The notes under the pieces were generated by a model that did no database searches, was not told where the DNA came from, and saw only the letters and a list, made by a program, of their open reading frames with translations. Shown here in pieces: positions 34,451-42,929 of a stretch of DNA of 64,000 bases (its first letter is position 1; every line of letters begins with the position of its first letter). The position numbers and the translations under genes were made by a program. This DNA is from JANXUR01 sp038229415 (lineage in GTDB: Bacteria > Acidobacteriota > Terriglobia > Terriglobales > Acidobacteriaceae), in assembly GCA_038229415.1 (NCBI GenBank), contig JBBROM010000006.1:186001-250000 (forward strand), given 5' to 3'.

Positions 34451-35416
34451 GTGACCCCCGCATCTCCGCAGCCCCTCCACGCTCAGAAACTCGCCCGCTT
34501 CCGCTGGCTCGTGCACGGATTCAGCACCCGGCAAGGTGGCTTCTCTACCGCCTATTCCCAAAACGGGAATCGGGATTCCGGCGCAAGCTCCGCGGGTGCA
34601 AAGTCTTTCGCAGGCGAACTCAACCTCGGCTTCACCGAACACGACCGCCCGGCCAACGTCCGCCGCAATCGCGACGCGTTTTTGCTCGCGCTGGGTGCTA
34701 GTAGCGGTGCAGTCAACCGCCACCAGCAGCCGTGGCCGCTGATCACGCTCAAGCAGGTGCATTCAGACATCATCCACCTGATTAACCGCAAAGCAGTCAC
34801 ACGCTATGCCAATGCGAAAAGTGCTGCGCCCTCGATGCGACTCGTCGGCGACGGAATGATCACCAACTTGCCCGGGGTGGTGCTGGCGGTGCAGGCGGCC
34901 GACTGCCTGCCCATCCTCCTCACCGACCCGCGACACCACGCCATCGGCGTCTTCCACGCCGGATGGCGCGGCACCGTGCAGCGCATCGCCGCCAAGGGTG
35001 CCGGGCTGATGCGCTTGCATTTTGGCACCCGTTTCAGCGACTTGCGGGTGGCCATCGGCCCCGGAATCGGCCCCTGTTGCTACAATGTCGGCGAAGAGGT
35101 GCAGGAGCGGTTCGAGTCGCAATTCCGCTGGGCGAGCCGAGTCTTCCAAGAAGTCGAAGATGAGGAAGGTTTACATCGCAAATATCCCATGCTGTTTCTC
35201 AATCAGCGCGCCCCCGGACACGGCCCCCAGATCACCAAGCTGATGCTGGATTTGGCCGCCGCTAACCGATTGCAATTATTGGAGTTAGGCGTAAAAGAGG
35301 CTTATATGCAAGACTGGCATCTGTGCACGGCGTGCAACAAAGATCGCTTCTTCTCGCATCGCGCAGAATTTGGCCGCACTGGACGCCTGATGGGAGCCGC
35401 CGCGCTACGCCCGTGA
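34451..35416 (+). CDS. pgeF: Peptidoglycan editing factor PgeF / YfiH-type polyphenol oxidase
   Basis: From GTG 34451 the product has 321 residues. Family motifs: LTLKQVHSD (seen as LITLKQVHSD), AADCLPILL, VFHAGWRGTV, GPGIGPCCYNVG and the C-terminal DWHLCTACNKDRFFSHRAE. The Cys/His residues form the metal centre of the YfiH fold. PgeF removes non-canonical residues from peptidoglycan precursors; older annotation calls it laccase. There is an inserted acidic/basic low-complexity stretch near residue 40-55 (NGNRDSGASSAG). A longer upstream frame exists but overlaps the promoter. Confidence 0.85.
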   Translation: MTPASPQPLHAQKLARFRWLVHGFSTRQGGFSTAYSQNGNRDSGASSAGAKSFAGELNLGFTEHDRPANVRRNRDAFLLALGASSGAVNRHQQPWPLITLKQVHSDIIHLINRKAVTRYANAKSAAPSMRLVGDGMITNLPGVVLAVQAADCLPILLTDPRHHAIGVFHAGWRGTVQRIAAKGAGLMRLHFGTRFSDLRVAIGPGIGPCCYNVGEEVQERFESQFRWASRVFQEVEDEEGLHRKYPMLFLNQRAPGHGPQITKLMLDLAAANRLQLLELGVKEAYMQDWHLCTACNKDRFFSHRAEFGRTGRLMGAAALRP

Positions 35417-35526
35417 ATCTGGGTTCTCAGGCCCAGAATGGCCTCCATTGCCAGTTCGTCAGCAGGGTTTTTCCACCGCCGGGTTATCTTTTCCGTCACC
35501 CTGCACTTGCGCGAAGTGCCTCAAAA

Positions 35527-35543
35527 ATGAGAACTTATCTCAT
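35527..35543. promoter_or_regulatory. Inverted repeat ATGAGA-N5-TCTCAT upstream of HU gene
   Basis: A 6-5-6 perfect dyad in the 217 bp between pgeF and the HU gene, about 90 nt before the HU start. Position fits an operator or a promoter-proximal dyad; no binding protein can be named. Confidence 0.35.
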
Positions 35544-35633
35544 ATTCGCTGTGACGCCATGCGCGTCCGGCAGCACCCAGCGGAGGCCGGCACGCCCCGC
35601 TAGTTCACGTAGCAAAGATTCGGAGCTCAGACC

Positions 35634-35975
35634 ATGACCAAGGCCGATTTAATCGAAGAAGTTTCACGCCTCGCCGAACTCACCCGCAAAGATTCGGAAG
35701 TCATTGTCGAAACCATTTTTGACAGCGTGGTGCGTTCGCTTCGCATGGGCGAAAAGATTGAAATCAGGGGATTTGGCAGCTTCCGCACCCGGCAGCGCAA
35801 ACCCCGGGTCGGCCGCAATCCCAAGACCGGAGATCGCGTCGAGGTTCCAGCCAAGCGAATTCCGTTCTTTAAGCCAAGCAAGGAATTGAAGGATTTGGTG
35901 AACGGCGAGGCACTTCAGGCTGCTGCGGCTGCCGCGGTACCGCCCGTACCGCTCCCGGAGATCCCACTCAGTTAG
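35634..35975 (+). CDS. HU/IHF-family DNA-binding protein
   Basis: 113 residues; the first 90 are a standard HU/IHF chain (MTKADLIEEVSRLAELTRKD, KIEIRGFGSF, RKPRVGRNPKTGDRVEVPAKRIPFFKPSKELKDLVN), where the RNPKTG loop is the DNA-intercalating beta-arm. A C-terminal Ala/Pro-rich tail of about 20 residues (LQAAAAAAVPPVPLPE) is extra. HU proteins bend DNA in the nucleoid. GGAGC precedes the ATG and a strong terminator follows. Confidence 0.93.
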   Translation: MTKADLIEEVSRLAELTRKDSEVIVETIFDSVVRSLRMGEKIEIRGFGSFRTRQRKPRVGRNPKTGDRVEVPAKRIPFFKPSKELKDLVNGEALQAAAAAAVPPVPLPEIPLS

Positions 35976-35999
35976 GTTTGGGTTCCCCAGAAATTAAGA

Positions 36000-36035
36000 A
36001 GCCCCGCTTGGAGTTCCGAGCGAGGCTTTCTATTT
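36000..36035 (+). terminator. Terminator of the HU gene
   Basis: AGCCCCGCTTGG (36000-36011) pairs with CCGAGCGAGGCT (36016-36027) with two mismatches around AGTT, followed by TTCTATTTTTG. Confidence 0.8.
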
Positions 36036-36120
36036 TTGTCGCGTTTTATGGTGCGATTCAGAGGTTGAGGAATCCGGCGGCGGAGCTGCACAACCCCGCC
36101 GCCTAGACTCTTAACGACCC

Positions 36121-39100
36121 TTAGTTCACGTTGACCGTGATGTTAGCCGTGTGGCTCGTCGCGCCTGATGTGGCCGTCACCGTGATCGGATACGCCCCAG
36201 CCGGGGTTCGGGTGGAGCCGCCGCCCCCACCGCCGCTGCTTCCGCCACACGCCGGCAGAATCAGCAGCATTCCCAGAAGCACTGTTGCGCCCAGCAGCCA
36301 CATCAACTTGCGGCGGCGTTGGCCAATGCCCAGCAGGAACATCCCCGCCAGTCCAAAGCCACCCGTCCAAGCCAGATAAATGCCGTTGGGGTTGCTGTTC
36401 GGAGCCAGGCTCGCCGACGGCCCGGTGGTTTTAATCGTCAGCATGCTGGTGCCAGCAGTGGTCACCGCAGCCGCCGCACAGGTGCTAAGGGTCGGGCAGC
36501 CCGTCACGGTGAAGTTGACCGTACCCGTGAAGCCGCCCAGCGCAGCAATGGTCAATGTGCTGGATGCAGTTTGCCCAGCGCTGATGGTGAAGGTGGTCGG
36601 ACTGGCCGTAAAGGTAAAGTCGGTAATGGCAGCCGCCACTGCCACTGAAGTGCCTGTGCTGAAGCTGGCGTCGCCGCTATACGCTGCGGTAAGCGAGTGG
36701 CTGCCTACGATAAGCGAAGTGGTTCCCACAATGAACTTGCCATCGCTGTTCAGCGGCTCACTGAAGAAGAGGCTGCCGCTGTCGAGCACGTTGATAGTTC
36801 CAGTTGGCGACCCCGCGCCGGACAATCCGGCGACATCCACATGGAAGTAAACCAGTGTACCCGTCGGCCCACTGGTAAAGGGGAACAAGTTTCCATTGGC
36901 ATCGGCGGTGTAGAGGATGAGGTTGGTGACGCTGCTTTCCGGAGTGACCGTCACGCTGACCGGCGTCGAGTCACTGGCACCGAAGGTAGTGTCGCCAGCA
37001 TAATGCGCGGTGATGTTGGTAGTGCCACCGGGCAGGGACGCGGTGTTACCCGTGAAGCTGCCGCCGCTCAATGTGTTTCCATCCAAGCCATTGCTGAAGA
37101 TATTGTCCTTTGAGATCAACGAGAAATCGCCCGTGGGCGTACCCGAGCCGGTCTGAGGAGCCACGGTAACGGTGAACGGAACGGCAGTCCCGTGTACCAC
37201 ATTCACCGCAGTGCCACCGTTCACCGATAAGGTGGTGGTGGTTGGCGTGTAGGTCACGCTGCTCCACTGGTTCACCAAATTAGTGACGTTGACCGAGCCG
37301 AGACCCGTGGCCAAGTCGTAACCGGTCCTGGCGTTGTAGAAGCCGGTGCTGGGGCTTTGGCCGGGCACGGTGTTGTTGCCAACCGTTGTGTCATTGAACA
37401 CGCAGGTACTGCCCGGAGCAGTCGTGGTGCTGGAACCGTTGCAACCGGAGAGTGTCTCCGCCGCTGCCAGCTTGTAGAGAGTGTAATTAGCCAGACCTTG
37501 GCGTTGGCCACCCTGCTTCTGAACCACCAGCGCCATGATGCCAGCAAACGACGGCGTGGAGGCGGAGGTGCCGGAGATGCCAGCGAAGCTAATTTGACCT
37601 TGAGCATTTGGGACGCACGAGCCGGTGATGCAGATCAAATAGGGATCGTGACCTGCAGCGCTCAGGGAAATGTCGGGGATGTCACGAACCCCGTCACTGG
37701 GGATGCCCGCCACCCCCGACTGCCAAGCTGGCTTGGTGAAAAAAACACTCGCTCCACCACCGCCAGCGGCGATGTTGGCACCAGCGCCGCACTGGGCTGA
37801 GGTGCAGCTCTCATTCCACACATCTTCTGGAATATAAGATAGCGCCGAACCCAGCGTGCCTGAGTCGTTGGTCGAGGTCCAGTACTTGCTATCTTGCCCG
37901 TTCTCGTTGAACAGCGTACCGCCGACAGCCGTATTGAAGGGCGTTGAGGCCAGCAGGTTCACAGAAACGGGGCCGGTGGCCACCGCTTCGCTCAGGTTGT
38001 CACAACCCGCAGCACCGGTGTCGCCGGTGGAGACGAAGAAGCTGATGCCCTGCGCCGCCGCCTGCTCGGCATTTGCAGAAGTTGACAGCGCTTGACTGGT
38101 CGAAGCACCCGCTTCGCAGGTGCCGAAGCTTTCCGTCATGATGGCGGCCAAGTTGTTGTCAACGATGTAGAACTCGCTCAAGTCCACGCCATCGGATATC
38201 TCGGTAGACGCGGAGACTACAAGCGTTGTGTTCGCGCCGGGGGCGATGGCTCCAGACCATGACATATCCAGCACTGCCTCGTCTTCCTCGCCTCCCCCCA
38301 AATCGCCGGGATCGGGTCCCACGACCAGCACATCCGGGACCGTGCCTCCGATACCGAACACGCTCCGGAAATCAGAGAGGTCATTCTGATTGATGTTGCT
38401 GCGGCCCACCACTGCGATGCTCACGCTCCCGCCGGTGATGCCGCCAATACCAGCGTTATAGATCGTCTCAAAGTCGGCTGGGCCCATGGCATGAAGTCCA
38501 GTCGAGGTGGTGAGCTGTGGCCGTGAACCGGGCACGTAGTTCGCCGTGAAGCGCTGTGGCAGCACCCGCAACTGTGGCGCCTTTCGGAAGTTGTGCAGCG
38601 ACAGGAAGCCGGAGACTACTGGGGTAAGAGCACGCGGAATCTGGGGCTCGCTGGCGTTGGCGTAGTGCGTCTGGCCCTTTACGCTGAACTGATGCATTTC
38701 GGTGTGGAAGGCCTGCTTGAGCCGGGCCGCATCGCCAGAGAACTCCACAAACGTACGACCGTTGCCGACCACGATACCTTCAAAGCCTTGCGACTTCAGC
38801 CAACTGGTCACGGCGGCCACGTCGGCATCCGAGGGGCCAAACGCCTTGCCAAACTCCTGCGGCGTCATCCACTTGTGGAAGCTGGGCGAGTTCTTGTCCT
38901 GCTGGTCGTCAATCAGCTTGCGCAGGATTTTTTCCTGATCGTCGCTGCGTTTGAGCATCAGCATCATACGGTCGAGGCGCAAGCTGGCCGGGGCCGCGCC
39001 GCGGTCAAACTCTGCGCGGGCCAAGGGGTGCACGTTGCCCTTCAACAGCGCCATGTCTTTGGAGTCCACCGCTGCGACCACGCGCGATGGCACCAAAGAG

Positions 39101-39234
39101 ACAGCGGCTGACGTCTGCGCGGACGCAGGACTGAAAAAAGCGACGCAAACAAGTGCACCAGCCAACACGAAAAAAACGAAAGAGGAAAAGGCGCGACGGA
39201 CAGAGCGGAAAGAGCAGGCGGACAAGAGGCTCAT
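36121..39234 (-). CDS. S53 family (sedolisin/pro-kumamolisin) protease with Ig-like repeats and C-terminal anchor
   Basis: Start at 39234 with GAGGA upstream; 1037 residues. Order: signal peptide (cleavage near ASAQ), pro-kumamolisin activation domain (FHKWMTPQEFGKAFGPSD), then the S53 domain with GGGEEDEAVLDMSW (catalytic Glu/Asp), SFFVSTGD (oxyanion Asp) and ISGTSASTPSFAG (catalytic Ser). Then two Big_3/5-type Ig repeats and an alpha-crystallin-like Ig domain. Near the end a hydrophobic segment (IYLAWTGGFGLAGMFLLGIG), RRRK and a second hydrophobic run ending LPACGG are followed by a final beta strand ITVTATSGATSHTANITV. Extracellular acid protease anchored at the surface is inferred. Confidence 0.9.
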   Translation of the reverse strand: MSLLSACSFRSVRRAFSSFVFFVLAGALVCVAFFSPASAQTSAAVSLVPSRVVAAVDSKDMALLKGNVHPLARAEFDRGAAPASLRLDRMMLMLKRSDDQEKILRKLIDDQQDKNSPSFHKWMTPQEFGKAFGPSDADVAAVTSWLKSQGFEGIVVGNGRTFVEFSGDAARLKQAFHTEMHQFSVKGQTHYANASEPQIPRALTPVVSGFLSLHNFRKAPQLRVLPQRFTANYVPGSRPQLTTSTGLHAMGPADFETIYNAGIGGITGGSVSIAVVGRSNINQNDLSDFRSVFGIGGTVPDVLVVGPDPGDLGGGEEDEAVLDMSWSGAIAPGANTTLVVSASTEISDGVDLSEFYIVDNNLAAIMTESFGTCEAGASTSQALSTSANAEQAAAQGISFFVSTGDTGAAGCDNLSEAVATGPVSVNLLASTPFNTAVGGTLFNENGQDSKYWTSTNDSGTLGSALSYIPEDVWNESCTSAQCGAGANIAAGGGGASVFFTKPAWQSGVAGIPSDGVRDIPDISLSAAGHDPYLICITGSCVPNAQGQISFAGISGTSASTPSFAGIMALVVQKQGGQRQGLANYTLYKLAAAETLSGCNGSSTTTAPGSTCVFNDTTVGNNTVPGQSPSTGFYNARTGYDLATGLGSVNVTNLVNQWSSVTYTPTTTTLSVNGGTAVNVVHGTAVPFTVTVAPQTGSGTPTGDFSLISKDNIFSNGLDGNTLSGGSFTGNTASLPGGTTNITAHYAGDTTFGASDSTPVSVTVTPESSVTNLILYTADANGNLFPFTSGPTGTLVYFHVDVAGLSGAGSPTGTINVLDSGSLFFSEPLNSDGKFIVGTTSLIVGSHSLTAAYSGDASFSTGTSVAVAAAITDFTFTASPTTFTISAGQTASSTLTIAALGGFTGTVNFTVTGCPTLSTCAAAAVTTAGTSMLTIKTTGPSASLAPNSNPNGIYLAWTGGFGLAGMFLLGIGQRRRKLMWLLGATVLLGMLLILPACGGSSGGGGGGSTRTPAGAYPITVTATSGATSHTANITVNVN

Positions 39235-39454
39235 TGCATCCTCACACAAAATGATTTTCAAAGCTGGTGGAACCCGGAAGTGGGGAGCCTTCCAGTAGAA
39301 GAAACAGGGGCCCAGAGACTACGAAATCGTTGTTGCTCGACTTACCATGCGCCCCTGCCACAAGCCCTGTCAAGCGTATGGCTAGAACGCGTGGCGAGGG
39401 ACTACACATGGATTGTGGATACTGCAACCTTCGCGTCAGCCGCATTCAGTCGCG

Positions 39455-40546
39455 CTACTCCCACATGTAATAGAAACCTGGATGCCGTTCAAGTAGTTGA
39501 TGCGCCTGTGCGGGCAGAAGGTTGGATAAGTCCCCATTTAATACGTCGAGCAGAGTGCGGCGCTCCTTGGTGGGCCGCACGATGCGCGGTTCGCCCGAGA
39601 TGCCGACCTGCTTGGCTGTCTCCTTCACCACGCCATCGAAGTCCGCAATGCCGTCAATCAGGCCGAGTTGCTTGGACTGTTCCCCCGTCCAGACCCGCCC
39701 GGTGGCCAGTTCCGTCACGGTTTTTTCGTTGAGCTTGCGACCATCCGAAACGGCGTGGATGAACTGGGCCTTCATGTTGTCAATCAAACCCTGCATATAG
39801 ACCATTTCATTGGGGGTGAGGTCGCGGGTGGGCGTACCGGTGTCCTTGAACTCGCCAGTCTTGATGATGACCGACTTCAGCTTGGCCCACTTCAGCAGGT
39901 CGCCGTAGTTAATCCACTCGGTGATCACGCCAATGGAGCCGACGATGGAACCGTTGTCGGCGTAAATCTTGTTGGTGCCAGAGGCAACGTAGTAAGCGCC
40001 GGATGCTCCTACCGATTCGATGGAGGTGACGATCAGTTTTTTCTTTTCGTCACGGATGCGGCGCACGGCACGATAGAGTTCCTCCGACGCGGCCACGCCG
40101 CCGCCCGGCGAATTTACGTGCAAAATGATCGCCTTAACGGAATCGTCATCGGCAAAGGTCTTGAGCTGCTCGCTGACTTGGGTGGGGCTGAGGATGACGC
40201 CGGTAAGGTCCACCACGGCAATCTTGCCGCCAAAGCTGGTGAGGCTGGCGGAGCGCTTACCATCCTCCTGCAGGGTCAGATAGACCAGCGTGAACACCGC
40301 CAGCACGAAGAGCGTAAACGCAGCACCGCCAGCGAGTAGCCAAATCCACAAGCGCGATTTCTTCGCAGGCGTTGGTGGGGCTGCTGCATACGGAGTGGCC
40401 GAGGCGTACACAGGCGGCGATGGAGGTGGCGGAGTCACGCTCACGACCGGAACTTCCGGCTGCGGTGGTGTAACTTCCGGGCCTTGCGGCTGTTTTGGCT
40501 CGTTCGGTTCGTTTGGATCTTTCGGTGGCAAAATACTTTCGTACAT
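39455..40546 (-). CDS. sppA: Signal peptide peptidase SppA, membrane-bound
   Basis: 363 residues from MYESILPP. Residues 1-60 are Pro-rich and cytoplasmic, followed by one membrane segment (LWIWLLAGGAAFTLFVLAVF), and the S49 peptidase domain: IILHVNSPGGGVAASEEL, the nucleophile region SVGASGAYYVAS, and IIKTGEFKDTGTPTRDLT with the general-base Lys. It degrades cleaved signal peptides in the membrane. AAGG lies before the ATG; a GTG 9 nt upstream (40555) is possible. The single-domain 360-residue form is typical outside enterobacteria. The long proline-rich N-terminus is less usual. Confidence 0.92.
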   Translation of the reverse strand: MYESILPPKDPNEPNEPKQPQGPEVTPPQPEVPVVSVTPPPPSPPVYASATPYAAAPPTPAKKSRLWIWLLAGGAAFTLFVLAVFTLVYLTLQEDGKRSASLTSFGGKIAVVDLTGVILSPTQVSEQLKTFADDDSVKAIILHVNSPGGGVAASEELYRAVRRIRDEKKKLIVTSIESVGASGAYYVASGTNKIYADNGSIVGSIGVITEWINYGDLLKWAKLKSVIIKTGEFKDTGTPTRDLTPNEMVYMQGLIDNMKAQFIHAVSDGRKLNEKTVTELATGRVWTGEQSKQLGLIDGIADFDGVVKETAKQVGISGEPRIVRPTKERRTLLDVLNGDLSNLLPAQAHQLLERHPGFYYMWE

Positions 40547-40638
40547 GGCGAACACCTTGCCGGGACGCTTCGCGTCCGGGATGTTGCTGAGTTTAGCAGT
40601 TTCCGGCAGTACAGGCTCGGAATCGGTTGAGCATGTCG

Positions 40639-41751
40639 CTATAAAGTTCGACGGAAGAGTGGAACAGCGAGGATTCCAGTGACCAGCGCAAACGTGCCAA
40701 GAAAGGCGAAATCCGGCCAGACGGCAGCCCAGCCTGCGTCCTTTAGCAGCAGCGATTTAAGGGCATGCACGGCGTAAGTGAAGGGGTCTACGCGGGCGAT
40801 CCACTGGAGCCAGTTGGGGAAAGCCTGAATGGGATAGATCGCGCCGCTGGGAAAGAAGAGCAATGTGTTCAGGATGCCGAAGACCGCACGCGGCACCAGC
40901 GGATCATCCACCCGCACCAGCAGCAGGAACATCATGGTATTGAAGGCTGCCGAGATGCAAATCACTGAGGCGAGGAGCAGTAGAATTTTCGAGGGATCAA
41001 AGATGGCGTTAACACCCGCAATCAATGAGCCGATTACGGTGATGGTGATGCCTGACATCATCGCCTTCATCGCGCCCGCGATGTTCAGGCCGAAGATCAG
41101 CTCAGACTTCTTGATCGGCGTCACAAGATAACCCTCGTGAACGCCACGCGCTTTGTCGTCTATATACAAGATGCCGCCGCCGATCATCACCGAAACGAAC
41201 ATCGCCAGTGCAATCGAGCCCGGCAGCAGATACTTCATGTATTCGATGTAAGGATACAGCTCGACAACATCCAGCACCGTCTTCTCCAGCAGGCGTGGTT
41301 CGATCTGCGGCTGGTTGAGCGATTCGACGATCTGACTTACGTGATCGGTGAAGGTCGAGCTCATAAAGTTGTCGGAGTTATCTACGATCAGCGCAATGCG
41401 GGGATGATTCTGTTCATACACACGCCGGGAAAAGTCCACGGGAATGACGATGGCACCCTGAATCTTGCCGTTGCGCACATCTTCCATCGCTTCGCGATCA
41501 TTGTCGTAATAAACCGGTTGAAAGGTGCGGAGGTTGGCTCGAACCGAATCCACCGCTTCGCGAATGCGCAGCGCTTGCGTGCCGCGATCCTGATCCACAA
41601 TGCCAATCTTCGCGTCGCGAATCTTGCCGCCGAAGGCATTGCCCAGCACGATCAACTGCACCAGCGGAAACACCATGGACATCATCATGAGAAACGGCGA
41701 GCGAAAGAACTTGCGCATTTCCCGCTCGATGATGGCAAACATCCGGTTCAT
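40639..41751 (-). CDS. ABC-2 type transport permease
   Basis: 370 residues: N-terminal helix (FAIIEREMRKFFRSPFLMMMSMVFPLVQL), a periplasmic domain of about 150 residues (IGIVDQDRGTQALRIREAV ... ALIVDNSDN), and five membrane segments at the C-terminal half, matching YhhJ/YadH-like ABC-2 permeases. It pairs with the ATPase and HlyD protein upstream on the same strand for export of an unknown compound. GGAG lies before the ATG. It is separated from the ATPase gene by 155 bp with two inverted GGTGCC repeats. Confidence 0.9.
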   Translation of the reverse strand: MNRMFAIIEREMRKFFRSPFLMMMSMVFPLVQLIVLGNAFGGKIRDAKIGIVDQDRGTQALRIREAVDSVRANLRTFQPVYYDNDREAMEDVRNGKIQGAIVIPVDFSRRVYEQNHPRIALIVDNSDNFMSSTFTDHVSQIVESLNQPQIEPRLLEKTVLDVVELYPYIEYMKYLLPGSIALAMFVSVMIGGGILYIDDKARGVHEGYLVTPIKKSELIFGLNIAGAMKAMMSGITITVIGSLIAGVNAIFDPSKILLLLASVICISAAFNTMMFLLLVRVDDPLVPRAVFGILNTLLFFPSGAIYPIQAFPNWLQWIARVDPFTYAVHALKSLLLKDAGWAAVWPDFAFLGTFALVTGILAVPLFRRTL

Positions 41752-41776
41752 GACGGCTCCTGTCGTTCTTACTGAT

Positions 41777-41822
41777 GGTGCCCCACGCTCGCGCCGTGTT
41801 GTTCGGCGCTAGCGTGGGATGT
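41777..41822 (+). repeat. GGTGCC palindromic repeat, copy R6
   Basis: Arms CCCACGCTCGCGCC and GGCGCTAGCGTGGG pair at 13 of 14 positions. The usual CCCT/AGGG is replaced by CGCT/AGCG: both arms changed together. Confidence 0.85.
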
Positions 41823-41835
41823 ACGATCTCGCTCT

Positions 41836-41880
41836 GCCCACCCTAATCCGCCAACGTCAGGCGGATGAGAGTGGGGCACC
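41836..41880 (-). repeat. GGTGCC palindromic repeat, copy R7 (inverted)
   Basis: On the minus strand it starts GGTGCCCCACTCTCATCCGC and ends GGCGGATTAGGGTGGG. With R6 it forms a head-to-head pair 13 nt apart inside the efflux operon. Confidence 0.8.
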
Positions 41881-41906
41881 AACCTTTTGTAATGCCTACA
41901 CTCAAC

Positions 41907-42929
41907 CTAGTGACCCTGTTTCGTCGGCATCTCGTACTTCACCGACTTCGCCACATCGTCGCGCAACTGGCGACCGGTGTAGTGAACGAATACATCGTCG
42001 AGCGTAGTGCTTTGTACGGTTAGCGACTTCAGCTCCACGCCGCCTGCTACCGCCAACTCCACCAGAGCGGTTATAGTCCGGGATGCGGTAGCTGTAAGCA
42101 GCCGGTACATCGCTGCCCCTTCATGCTGCACCGCAGTGATGCCAGGCAGGGCATTCAGCTTCTGATCCCAATCCGCAGGAGCATTTAAAAACTGCGCCTC
42201 AATCACGCTTTCGCCGGGGACACTATGCTTCAGGTTCAGCGGGGTATCGAGTGCCACCAGCTTGCCATGATCCACAATGGCGATACGGTCGCACAGGCGG
42301 TCGGCTTCATCCATATAGTGCGTGGTGATTAGCACGGTGAGCTTGCGCTTGGCCTTGAGGTTCATCAGCATCTCCCACACCGCAACGCGGGAGACGGGGT
42401 CAAGGCCGGTAGTCGGCTCGTCGAGAAAAAATACCCGCGGGTTGTGTACCAGCCCGCGTGCGATCTCCAGCCGTCGCCGCATGCCCCCGGAAAGAGTCTT
42501 GGTCTGCGCGTTCTTCCACTTGGTAAGGTCCACCAGTTCGAGCAGCTCCGCGATCGTTTCTTTGCGGCCTTGCCGAGGCACGTCGTACAGCTTGGCGTAG
42601 ATTGACATGTTTTCTTCAAGCGTGAGGTCGGGATCGCTCGTCATAGCCTGCGGAATCACGCCAATGGAGCGCCTAGCAGCGTCAGCTTCCTTGCTCACGT
42701 CGTGGCCTTCGATACGCGCGATGCCGCCCGTTATCGGGATGAGCGTGGTCATCATACGGATGAGCGTGCTCTTGCCTGCGCCGTTCGGCCCCAGCAGGCC
42801 GAAGATTTCGCCTTCCTTCACCGCGAAAGAAATGTCGTCCACGGCGGTGAAGTCGCCATACTTCTTGACGATGTTCACGACTTCAATCGCGTTGCCGTTA
42901 GCGACGGACGAGTTGGACTTAGTTTCCAT
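41907..42929 (-). CDS. ABC transporter ATP-binding protein (drug-resistance/CcmA type)
   Basis: From METKSN the product is 340 residues: Walker A GPNGAGKST, Q-loop PQAM, signature LSGGMRRRLEIARGL, Walker B VFFLDEPTTGLDP and switch His in TTHYMDEADRLCD. A DUF4162-type C-terminal extension (LKHSVPGESVIEAQF onward) is typical of export ATPases acting with ABC-2 permeases. The start overlaps the stop of the upstream small gene by 11 nt; GTG 42941 or TTG 42965 are alternatives. Coupled translation is likely. It energises export with the permease at 40639. Confidence 0.93.
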   Translation of the reverse strand: METKSNSSVANGNAIEVVNIVKKYGDFTAVDDISFAVKEGEIFGLLGPNGAGKSTLIRMMTTLIPITGGIARIEGHDVSKEADAARRSIGVIPQAMTSDPDLTLEENMSIYAKLYDVPRQGRKETIAELLELVDLTKWKNAQTKTLSGGMRRRLEIARGLVHNPRVFFLDEPTTGLDPVSRVAVWEMLMNLKAKRKLTVLITTHYMDEADRLCDRIAIVDHGKLVALDTPLNLKHSVPGESVIEAQFLNAPADWDQKLNALPGITAVQHEGAAMYRLLTATASRTITALVELAVAGGVELKSLTVQSTTLDDVFVHYTGRQLRDDVAKSVKYEMPTKQGH

